Shown: positions 14,800 to 22,353 of the stretch, piece by piece
How positions within the stretch are numbered: the first letter of the stretch is position 1
Layout: every line of letters starts with the position of its first letter
Position numbers and translations under genes: made by a program
NCBI GenBank assembly: GCA_017849555.1
Contig: JAFIGU010000008.1
Coordinates: 1-57,987 of the forward strand
Direction of reading: 5' to 3'
Length of the DNA: 57,987 nucleotides
Origin: Sphingomonas sp.
Lineage (GTDB): Bacteria; Pseudomonadota; Alphaproteobacteria; Sphingomonadales; Sphingomonadaceae
Notes under the pieces: model-generated
The model's input: only the letters and a program-made list of their open reading frames with translations
Databases searched by the model: none
What the model was told of the DNA's origin: nothing

Positions 14800-16323
14800 T
14801 CAGGGTTGACCCGCCGGCGCCGGCGCCTCGGCCTCCCACCCGCCGCCGAGCGCGAGGAACAATTGCGCCTCGCTGTCCGCCACCCCCGCCTGCGCCGCGG
14901 CCAGCGACACTTCGGCATTGGCGAGCGTCGCCTGCGCGCTGAGCAGATCGAGGAAGCCGCCGCGGCCGAAGCGGAACAATTTGCCGGCCTGCCCCGTCGC
15001 GGTCGCCGCGCTGTCGCGCGCGCGGCGCAGCGCGGCGACCTGCTCGCGGCCGCGCGCATAAGCGGCGAGCGCGGTCTCGGTCTCGCGCAGCGCCCCCAGG
15101 ACGCTACCGTCGAACGACGCCAGCGCAGCATCCGCCGCCGCACCGGCCTGCGCGATCTGCGCGCGGGCGACGCGGCGATTGGGGAAGCTCCAGCTCATCA
15201 GCGGGCCGAGGTTGAGGTTGAAATCGCTCCCCTCGCCGAACCCCTTGAGCGGGCCGATGAAGCCGAGCGACCCGGCGAAGCTGACCTGCGGATAGAGATT
15301 GGCGGTGGCGACCCCGATCCGCGCGGTCGCCGCGGCGAGCCGGCGCTCGGCGGCGCGGACATCGGGGCGGCGGCGGAGCAAGGCGGCGCCGTCCCCCACC
15401 GGCAGCGGCCCGGCGATCGCGGGGAGCGCGGCACACGCCTCCACCGCGCGCGGATAATCCGCCGGGGGCCGCCCGAGCAGGGTCGCGAGCTGGTAGAGCG
15501 CCGCCTGCCGCGCGACGACCAGCGCCGGCACCTGCGCCGCGCTCTGCTCGACCGCGGTGCGCGCGCGCGTCGTATCGAAGGCGGTGCCGCGCCCGCCCTT
15601 TTCGAGCCGCCGGGTCGCGTCATAGGTCTGCTGCTGGATATGGATTACGCGCTGCGCCGCGGCGATGCGCAGATTGGCGGCGCAGGCGGCGAGATAGGCG
15701 CGGGTCGTCGTCGCGGCGACCGTCACGCGCACCTCGTCGCGCACCGCCGCCACCGCCGCGGCATCGGCCTGTGACGCCTCGATCGCACGGCGGATGCGCC
15801 CGGCCAGATCGATCGGCAGCGTGCCGTTGACCGTCGCGTCATAGGTCACCTGCCCCGGCAGCGGCAGCCCGGTGGCATAGGGCCGCGCCAGCGCCACCCC
15901 GCCCTCGACCGAGGTCTGCACGGTGCGCTGCGCCTCCGCCTGGAGCACCACCGCGGTCGCGGCGCGCAGATTGGCGTCGGCGGCACGCAGATCAGTATTG
16001 GCGGCGAGCGCCTCGCCGATCAGCCCGTCGAGCGTCGCATCGTTATAGAGCCGCCACCAGCGAGCGGGCAGATCGGCGCCGCTGAACGACGTGTCGTTCG
16101 CTGCATCGAACTTGCCCTGCGCCGCCGGGGCATTGATCGCCGCGCGCTCGGGGAGGTGATAGTCCGGCCCGGCGGTGCACCCCGCCAGCCCGGCGGCCAA
16201 CATCAGCACACCAACCCCCGCGCTACCGCCCCGGCAAAGGCCGGGGTCCAGTCGCGGCCGGCCCGTTGCTGGACCCCGGCCTTCACCGGGGTGGCGGAAA
16301 CCGGGAGAGAAGCGGCTTCTCAC
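14800..16323 (-). CDS. NodT-family outer membrane efflux lipoprotein, with a palindrome inserted in its signal peptide
   Basis: TolC-like channel for the FUSC efflux pump. The 507-residue frame begins at a GTG overlapping the HlyD stop. The lipobox LAGC (Cys49) is followed by TAGPDYHLP, typical of OprM/NodT lipoproteins. Two outer-membrane-efflux repeats follow (about 90-290 and 295-495, with GVATANLYPQVSFAGSLGF in the second). Residues 10-33 are exactly the translation of a family B palindrome (16226-16296). Removing it would leave MRSRFSPGF plus SAGVGVLMLAAGLAGC, a normal 25-residue lipoprotein signal. The element therefore appears inserted in frame. Secretion may still work with a long n-region, but this is untested. 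Confidence 0.9.
   Translation of the reverse strand: MRSRFSPGFRHPGEGRGPATGRPRLDPGLCRGGSAGVGVLMLAAGLAGCTAGPDYHLPERAAINAPAAQGKFDAANDTSFSGADLPARWWRLYNDATLDGLIGEALAANTDLRAADANLRAATAVVLQAEAQRTVQTSVEGGVALARPYATGLPLPGQVTYDATVNGTLPIDLAGRIRRAIEASQADAAAVAAVRDEVRVTVAATTTRAYLAACAANLRIAAAQRVIHIQQQTYDATRRLEKGGRGTAFDTTRARTAVEQSAAQVPALVVARQAALYQLATLLGRPPADYPRAVEACAALPAIAGPLPVGDGAALLRRRPDVRAAERRLAAATARIGVATANLYPQVSFAGSLGFIGPLKGFGEGSDFNLNLGPLMSWSFPNRRVARAQIAQAGAAADAALASFDGSVLGALRETETALAAYARGREQVAALRRARDSAATATGQAGKLFRFGRGGFLDLLSAQATLANAEVSLAAAQAGVADSEAQLFLALGGGWEAEAPAPAGQP
16226..16296. repeat. dispersed palindromic repeat, family B copy 2, within a coding region
   Basis: Arms 16226-16251 and 16269-16296 share the core CCGGGGTCCAG / CTGGACCCCGG, with an imperfect outer part. 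It encodes residues 10-33 of the outer membrane lipoprotein in frame. Confidence 0.88.
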
Positions 16324-17201
16324 TTCTTCGGCTCCGCATGCGGCACGATCGTCACCGTCGCGGTGCGGCCCGAGACGAGGCGCAGGTCGGCGGGCACCTT
16401 GTCGAGCTTGATCCGCACCGGGATGCGCTGCGCCAGCCGCACCCAGTTGAAGGTCGGATTCACATTGGGCAGCAGATTGCCGGTGTTGGTCAGTTCGCTG
16501 TCGCTGATCCCGGCGGCGATGCTTTCGACATGCCCCTCGACCGTGCGGCCGTCGCCCATCAGGTGGATATGCGCCTTGTCGCCGATACGGATCGCGCCAA
16601 GCTTGGTTTCCTCGAAATAGGCCTCGACGCGCAGGCTGTCGCGATCGACCAGCGCCATCGCCTGCTGCCCCGCGCCGACGAAATCGCCGGGGTGGAGATC
16701 GAGGTTGGTCACCGTGCCGTCGACCGACGCCTTGATATTGGTGCGCGCAAGATTGAGCCGCGCGCCGTCCGCCTGCGCCTCGGCCTGCGCCAGCGCGGCT
16801 TCGGCGGTGGTGACGCGCGCGACATTCTGCTCATGCGCCTCGGCCGCGACGAGATTGCCGAGCGCGAGATCGCGCTTCGCCTCGCGCCGCGCCTGATTGA
16901 GCGTCGCGCGGGCGGACTGGATCGCGGCCTGGGCCTGTTCCAGCGCGAGCGCGTAGCGCGGGCGATCGACCACGAACAGCACGTCGCCGACCTTGACCTC
17001 CTGGTTGTCGCGCACCTTCACCTCGGTGACGAGCCCGCCGACATCGGGGGTCACGCGCACCACATCGGCGCGCACGCGGCCGTCGCGCGTCCAGGGATCG
17101 ACCTCGTAGCGGCGCCACAGCCAGAGCGCGATGAGCACCGCGATCGCGACCAGCAGCAAGGTCGCCGCGATGCGGCCGAGGGGAGCGAGATAGCGGTTCA
17201 T
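16320..17201 (-). CDS. HlyD/AaeA-type membrane fusion protein
   Basis: Periplasmic adaptor linking the FUSC pump to the outer membrane channel. The 293 residues have one N-terminal membrane anchor (about 8-30), then RRYEVDPWTRDGRVRADVV, the classic first strand of the EmrA/AaeA group. A lipoyl half follows (VGGLVTEVKVRDNQEVKVGD), then a coiled-coil hairpin around 80-150, the second lipoyl half (GTVTNLDLHPGDFVGAGQ) and a beta-barrel. Its start overlaps the DUF1656 stop and its stop overlaps the next start, so the operon is fully coupled. Confidence 0.93.
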   Translation of the reverse strand: MNRYLAPLGRIAATLLLVAIAVLIALWLWRRYEVDPWTRDGRVRADVVRVTPDVGGLVTEVKVRDNQEVKVGDVLFVVDRPRYALALEQAQAAIQSARATLNQARREAKRDLALGNLVAAEAHEQNVARVTTAEAALAQAEAQADGARLNLARTNIKASVDGTVTNLDLHPGDFVGAGQQAMALVDRDSLRVEAYFEETKLGAIRIGDKAHIHLMGDGRTVEGHVESIAAGISDSELTNTGNLLPNVNPTFNWVRLAQRIPVRIKLDKVPADLRLVSGRTATVTIVPHAEPKK

Positions 17202-17413
17202 GGCAGCGGCGCGTCCGGAACGAAAAGGAGAACGAGCCCGCCGAGCACGATCACATAGAGCGCGACATCGACGAGCGGGCGATAGGCGATCAGGCGATAG
17301 AAGCCGACGACGCCGAACAGGCGGGTGAGCACGCCGGTGACGACCAGCGCGACGATCGCCAGCACGAGCAACCCCGGCATATAGACCCCGGCGATGCTGA
17401 CCTCGCCCCTCAT
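17198..17413 (-). CDS. DUF1656 (AaeX-like) small membrane protein
   Basis: A 71-residue protein with two membrane segments (about 8-33 and 45-66) and the conserved beginning GEVSIAGVYMPGLL. AaeX homologues accompany AaeA/AaeB aromatic-acid pumps. The exact role is not known. It overlaps both neighbours by 4 bases. Confidence 0.88.
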   Translation of the reverse strand: MRGEVSIAGVYMPGLLVLAIVALVVTGVLTRLFGVVGFYRLIAYRPLVDVALYVIVLGGLVLLFVPDAPLP

Positions 17414-19452
17414 GCCGCCACCCCATAAGCCGGCGCGGCGGGGAACAGGTTGCGGCGCAACCCGGTCAGCGCGAGCACGGCACGGCGGCGCACAACGGTG
17501 TCGGTATCATGCGAAAAGGCCTCCATCGCGCGGTCTATCCCTTCCAGCAGCGCCGGATCGTCGGGCGGCGGCCGATCGAGCCGGCGCGCGCCATAATAAC
17601 GCCCCACCCCGCCGAGCACCGGCGTGATCAACTCCCCCGCCTCGCTGCCGGCATCGAGGCGCAGGTCGCGCAGTTCGGCGACCGTCACCCCGACGCGCAG
17701 ATCCTGCAACGCATCGAGCATCGGCCGCCCGGGATCGTCGCCGGTCGCGGCGAGCCGCGGCGCGAGCAGCCCGATCCTGTCGAGCATCTTGCTGACCCAG
17801 CCGGTGACGTCCGATCGGCTGGGGAGGTTGCTGCGCCGCGCGAGATCGCGCCAGCCGGCGGTGATGATCCGCGCGGCGCTACGCTCCGCGCCGATCACCT
17901 GAAACAGCCCGACCGTCACCACCGCGAAACCGGTCCCGACGATCTGCGCCAGCGATCCGTTGACGAAGGCGGCGAAATCGGCGGAATAACGCGCATTGAG
18001 CCCGACGATGTTGATGAATCCCATCACCGTGCCGAGCGCGATCAGCGAGGCGGTGGGGACGGTGAGGAAATAGCCGAGAAGCAGCAGCATCGGCGACAGC
18101 ACCGCGACCAAGGTGACGAAATCGGTGACGCGCGGCAGGATCACGTAACCGTAGAGCGCCGCGAGCACGACGCCGATGATCGTCCCCCACAAAAAGGACA
18201 GGATCATCGGGCGCGGATCGTCGCTCGCGCCGAACAAGGCGCAGGCGACCCCGGAGATCAGCACCGCCCCCGCGCCATCGGCCCAGCCGGTGCCGATCCA
18301 GAAAGCCGAGCCGAGCAGGATCGTCGCCAGCGTGCCGAGCGCGGCGCGCAACGCCGCCGGGCGATCGCGGTGGAAGGTGCGGCGCGAGCTTTGCGCCAGC
18401 GCCGCCGCGACCACCGGGCTGACCGCGCGGCGCGAGGGCGAGCGCATCTGCGCGTAGAGATCGCGCACCGCGCGATGCGCCGCGACCAGATCGGCGAGCC
18501 GCGCGGCGAGGCTGAGCAGCAAGGCATCGCGCCACGCCAGCGGCGCCGCGGCGGCGGGCTCCAGCGCATGCGCGTCGGCGATCAGCGCGTCGGTGAGCTC
18601 GGCGCGCTCGTCGACCCCGAGCAGCGGCATCGCCAGCCATTCGCGGATGCGCAGGATCAGCGCGTCGGCCGCCGGGGGAAAGGCGTCGAGCGCGCGCAAC
18701 TGGCCGATGCGATCCTCCACCGCGCTCGCCAGCGGCAGGATCAGCGACAATTGATCCTGAAACGCGCGCACCGTGCGGACCCGCGGCAGGAAGCGCGCGG
18801 TGTCGAACGGCAGATGCGTCGACAGGACGTGCAATTCGTTGATGTCGAGCGCGAGCCGGCGGCGATCGCGGTCGAGCCGCTCGTCGCGCGCCTCGCCGAG
18901 CGCGTCGCGCGACCAGCGCTCGCCGTCGGCGAGGATCACCTCGATCCGCGCGAGCAGCTGCTTGGTCACGGTCTGCGGCAGGATCAGCGCCTGGACCAGA
19001 CTGCCGCAGACGATCCCGAGCGAAATCTCCTGCACGCGCAGGATCGAGGTGGTGAAGATCGCGCCCGGCGCCTCGACGCTGGGGAAGCCGATGATGCTCG
19101 CGGTATAGCCGGCGAGCAGGAAGACATAGCTGCGCGGGGTGCGATCCTGCAGCGAGATATAGAGGCACAAGGCGAGCCACAGCCCCAAAGCAAGCGACAG
19201 CAATTCGGGCGCGTTGACCAGATTGGGCACCAGTGCAATCGCCGCCGCCGCGCCGAGCACGGTGCCGACCAGCCGATAGACCGCCTTGGACACCGCCGCC
19301 CCGGCCAGCGGCTGGGCGACGATATAGGCGGTGGTCACCGCCCAATAAGGCCGCTGCAGCCCGATGCGCAGCGCGATCCAGTAAGCCAGCATCGCGCCGA
19401 TCAGGCATTTCAGCGAGAACAACGCCTTGCCGATGCCCCAGCGCTCGATCAA
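17410..19452 (-). CDS. FUSC-family (AaeB-like) efflux pump membrane subunit
   Basis: Inner-membrane transporter of the aromatic acid exporter family, probably for hydroxylated aromatic acids. About 680 residues contain two blocks of membrane helices (about 10-150 and 350-490), each followed by a cytosolic helical domain, the FUSC layout. Characteristic segments are GLQRPYWAVTTAYIVAQP and the RPMILSFLWGTIIG region. The start is uncertain: TTG 19452 precedes IERWGIGKALFSLKC, where homology begins, and no ATG or GTG fits. It is first gene of the four-gene pump operon. No regulator is adjacent in the window. Confidence 0.9.
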   Translation of the reverse strand: MIERWGIGKALFSLKCLIGAMLAYWIALRIGLQRPYWAVTTAYIVAQPLAGAAVSKAVYRLVGTVLGAAAAIALVPNLVNAPELLSLALGLWLALCLYISLQDRTPRSYVFLLAGYTASIIGFPSVEAPGAIFTTSILRVQEISLGIVCGSLVQALILPQTVTKQLLARIEVILADGERWSRDALGEARDERLDRDRRRLALDINELHVLSTHLPFDTARFLPRVRTVRAFQDQLSLILPLASAVEDRIGQLRALDAFPPAADALILRIREWLAMPLLGVDERAELTDALIADAHALEPAAAAPLAWRDALLLSLAARLADLVAAHRAVRDLYAQMRSPSRRAVSPVVAAALAQSSRRTFHRDRPAALRAALGTLATILLGSAFWIGTGWADGAGAVLISGVACALFGASDDPRPMILSFLWGTIIGVVLAALYGYVILPRVTDFVTLVAVLSPMLLLLGYFLTVPTASLIALGTVMGFINIVGLNARYSADFAAFVNGSLAQIVGTGFAVVTVGLFQVIGAERSAARIITAGWRDLARRSNLPSRSDVTGWVSKMLDRIGLLAPRLAATGDDPGRPMLDALQDLRVGVTVAELRDLRLDAGSEAGELITPVLGGVGRYYGARRLDRPPPDDPALLEGIDRAMEAFSHDTDTVVRRRAVLALTGLRRNLFPAAPAYGVAA

Positions 19453-19622
19453 CGCACCGCCCCCGCCGGCATGACGATCACGGTTTCGAACTCGACGGAC
19501 ACGCGCACCCTCGGACGGCAAACGACAACGACTCTGTCGTATCCGCGACTAATCAAAAGCAGCGGGGCTGGCGAGCCTGTTTTTTTGCACTGCACAAAAT
19601 CAGGGGTTTGCCGCAGGCGCTC

Positions 19623-19733
19623 CGTCGCCGCCCCGGCCTTGTGCCGGGGTCCACTGCGCCTCAGGCTCGATGGCAAGAACCTCTTGTTCAGCCTTCGCCT
19701 CCCGGTGGACCCCGGCACAAGGCCGGGGTGACG
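19623..19733. repeat. dispersed palindromic repeat, family B copy 3
   Basis: Arms around CCCCGGCCTTGTGCCGGGGT (19623-19654) and its complement (19703-19733). It occupies the middle of the 404-base gap between the divergent FUSC pump and M3 peptidase genes. I see no other gene or clear regulatory site in that gap. Confidence 0.88.
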
Positions 19734-19856
19734 ATGGGTCGGACACCGTAACCGTTGCGAGGCCCGGACGACAGCCCTCTTGCGTCGCGCGCCGCAAAGT
19801 CCCACCCCTGCCGCCATGCCCGCCGCGCGGGCGACTCCCCAGTGAGGAATGATTGA

Positions 19857-21995
19857 ATGGCTTATCGTTTTTCGATCGCAACTTTGTTGCTTGCCGGCGC
19901 GACCTGCCTCGCCGCCCCGGCGTCGGCCGGGCAGGCGGGCGCGCCGCGCGCCAACCCGTTCACCGCGCCGAGCACGCTGCCGTTCCAGGCGCCGCGCTTC
20001 GACCTGATCACCGATGCCGATTATCAGCCGGCGTTCGAGACGGCGATGCAACAGCATCTCGCTGAAGTGGCCCGGATCGCCGACAATCCGGCCCCGCCGA
20101 CCTTCGACAATACGATCACCGCGCTCGAAAAGTCCGGCCGGATGCTCGAACGGGTCAGCCTCGCCTTCTTCGGCGTGGTGCAGGCCAATACCAACGACAC
20201 GCTCGACAAGGTGCAGGAAGCGGTCGCGCCGAAACTGTCGCAGCATCAGGACGCGATCAACCTCAACCCCAAATTGTTCGCCCGCGTGAAGACGCTGTGG
20301 GAAAAGCGCGCCGCGCTCAAGCTCGACGCCGAGCAGGCACAGGTGCTCAAAATCTATTATGACGGCTTCGTCCACGCCGGCGCGCAATTGTCCGCCGCCG
20401 ACCAGACCAGGCTCAAGGCGCTCAACACCCAGCTCGCCAGCCTCGAGACGAGCTTCCAGCAGAAATTGCTCGCCGCGGCCAAGGCCGGCGCTTTGGTGGT
20501 CGACGACAAGGCCAAGCTCGCCGGGCTCGACGACGGCAAGATCGCCGCGGCGGCGGCCGCCGCCAAGGATCGCAAGCTCGACGGCAAATGGGTCATCCCG
20601 CTGCAGAATACGACCCAGCAGCCCGATCTGGAGGACATGACCGACCGCGCGACGCGCGAGGCGCTGTTCAACAACGGCTGGACCCGCGCCGAAAAGGGCG
20701 ACGCCAACGATACCCGCCCCGCGATCCAGCAGATCGCGCAGCTCCGCGCGGAAAAGGCCAAATTGCTCGGCTATCCCAATTGGGCGGCCTATACGCTCTA
20801 CGACCAGATGGCGCGCACCCCGGAAACCGCCTCCTCGTTCATGCGCCAGCTCGCCGCCGCCACCGCGCCGGCGCAGAAGCGCGACGCCGCCGAGCTGCAG
20901 GCGCAGATCGATTCGACCGGGGGCAAGTTCCAGCTCAAGCCGTGGGACTGGGATCATTATGCCGCGCAGGTGCGCAAGGCGAAATACGACCTCGATCAGA
21001 GCGAGGTGAAACCCTATTTCGAATTGAAGACGGTACTCGAACAGGGCGTCTTCTATGCCGCCAACCAGCTTTACGGCATCAGCTTCAAGCCGCGCACCGA
21101 CATCCCGGTCTATCAGCCCGACGTGACGGTCTATACCGTCTACGACAAGGACGGGTCCGAGCTCGGGCTGATGTATTTCGATTATTTCAAGCGCGACAAC
21201 AAGAATGGCGGCGCGTGGATGTCGAACTTCGTCAACCAGTCGAAGCTGCTCGGCACCAGGCCGGTGGTCTATAACGTCGCCAACATCACCAAGCCCGCCG
21301 CCGGCCAGCCCGCGCTGATCAGCTCGGACGACGTGACGACGATGTTCCACGAATTCGGCCACGCACTCCACGGGCTGTTCGCGAGCCAGACCTATCCCAC
21401 CGTCTCCGGCACCAATGTCGCGCGCGATTTCGTGGAATTCCCGTCGCAGTTCAACGAACATTGGGCGTGGGATCCCAAGGTGCTGGCGCATTATGCCAAG
21501 GATTACCGCACCGGCGCGCCGATGCCCGCGGCGCTGGTCGACAAGATCAAGAAGGCGGCCAAGTTCAACCAGGGCTATGCCTTGGGCGAGGTGATCGCCG
21601 CGGCGATGCTCGACATGGACTGGCATTCGCTGCCGGCCGACGCCCCCAAGCAGGATGTCGACCAGTTCGAGGCCAAGGCGCTCGCCGCGACCGGGCTCGA
21701 CGTGACCGACGTCCCGCCGCGCTATCGTTCGAGCTATTTCCTCCACATCTGGGCCAACGGCTATTCGGCCGGCTATTACGCCTATCTGTGGACGCAGATG
21801 CTCGAGCATGACGCCTATCACTGGTTCGTCGACCACGGCGGGCTGACCCGCGAGAACGGCCAGCGCTTCCGCGACATGATCCTCAGCAAGGGGCATACCG
21901 AGGATTATGCGCCGATGTTCAAGGCCTTCTACGGCAAGGACCCGGATGTCGGCCCGATGCTGGAGGAGCACGGCCTGACCCCGCCGGCGAAATAA
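19857..21995 (+). CDS. dcp: secreted M3-family peptidyl-dipeptidase (Dcp-like)
   Basis: Zinc carboxy-dipeptidase expected in the periplasm. A signal peptide (MAYRFSIATLLLAGATCLAAPASA) precedes a long helical N-domain. The zinc motif is HEFGH (498-502) within TTMFHEFGHALHGLFA. The third ligand lies in the downstream VEFPSQFNEHW block. YFLHIWANGYSAGYYAYLW is the substrate-binding tyrosine region. At 712 residues it matches Dcp of other Gram-negatives. The E. coli enzyme lacks so clear a leader, so the cell location is inferred. A hairpin terminator and a family A palindrome follow. Confidence 0.94.
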   Translation: MAYRFSIATLLLAGATCLAAPASAGQAGAPRANPFTAPSTLPFQAPRFDLITDADYQPAFETAMQQHLAEVARIADNPAPPTFDNTITALEKSGRMLERVSLAFFGVVQANTNDTLDKVQEAVAPKLSQHQDAINLNPKLFARVKTLWEKRAALKLDAEQAQVLKIYYDGFVHAGAQLSAADQTRLKALNTQLASLETSFQQKLLAAAKAGALVVDDKAKLAGLDDGKIAAAAAAAKDRKLDGKWVIPLQNTTQQPDLEDMTDRATREALFNNGWTRAEKGDANDTRPAIQQIAQLRAEKAKLLGYPNWAAYTLYDQMARTPETASSFMRQLAAATAPAQKRDAAELQAQIDSTGGKFQLKPWDWDHYAAQVRKAKYDLDQSEVKPYFELKTVLEQGVFYAANQLYGISFKPRTDIPVYQPDVTVYTVYDKDGSELGLMYFDYFKRDNKNGGAWMSNFVNQSKLLGTRPVVYNVANITKPAAGQPALISSDDVTTMFHEFGHALHGLFASQTYPTVSGTNVARDFVEFPSQFNEHWAWDPKVLAHYAKDYRTGAPMPAALVDKIKKAAKFNQGYALGEVIAAAMLDMDWHSLPADAPKQDVDQFEAKALAATGLDVTDVPPRYRSSYFLHIWANGYSAGYYAYLWTQMLEHDAYHWFVDHGGLTRENGQRFRDMILSKGHTEDYAPMFKAFYGKDPDVGPMLEEHGLTPPAK

Positions 21996-22021
21996 GGCGC
22001 AGCCGAGATATTGGGGGCGCC

Positions 22022-22115
22022 CTCTCGCCGTTCGCCCTGAGCTTGTCGACGGGCTGCCCTTCTTCCTCGGAAGGAAGTGCAAGGCTTCGACAGGCTCAGC
22101 CCGAACAGCGAGAGG
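22022..22115. repeat. dispersed palindromic repeat, family A copy 3
   Basis: CTCTCGCCGTTCGCCCTGAG and its partner ending AGCGAGAG form the arms. The centre reads CTTCCTCGGAAGGAAG, itself a small palindrome. It begins 27 bases after the M3 peptidase stop. Confidence 0.88.
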
Positions 22116-22137
22116 TGCTCGCGCGATAAACAATCAA

Positions 22138-22176
22138 CCGCCGGTGCGACGCCCTCGCGCCGGCGGTTTCCTTTTT
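22138..22176 (+). terminator. intrinsic terminator after the M3 peptidase
   Basis: The stem CCGCCGG / CCGGCGG (22138-22144 and 22160-22166) is followed by TTTCCTTTTT. The inner loop adds some further GC pairing. Confidence 0.75.
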
Positions 22177-22298
22177 GTCCGCCGACTCGCCAGGCACGGC
22201 CGCGCAGACAAGATAGGTTTTACTATCGATTATCCGATTTCATGCTCGGTTAATCTGTATATTTCGTTCTATTTCAATGAATTATGTGAGATTGCCAA

Positions 22299-22320
22299 AA
22301 CGATATTTTTTGCTATCGTT
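22299..22320. promoter_or_regulatory. candidate operator upstream of the TonB receptor
   Basis: A perfect inverted repeat, AACGATA - 8 bases - TATCGTT, lies 33 bases before the receptor's GTG in a conspicuously AT-rich stretch (22200-22335). A weaker pair, GATAG (22212) and CTATC (22223), lies upstream with the same half-site letters. The TetR-type gene two genes downstream is the obvious candidate ligand; this is inference. Confidence 0.6.
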
Positions 22321-22353
22321 CACGCATAAACATCGCTTCGGGGAGAGGCGCTC

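Noticed and set aside
17509..19731. Long plus-strand frame opposite the FUSC gene
   Set aside because: Same shadow character; it continues through the family B palindrome, and the FUSC reading has clear membrane helices.
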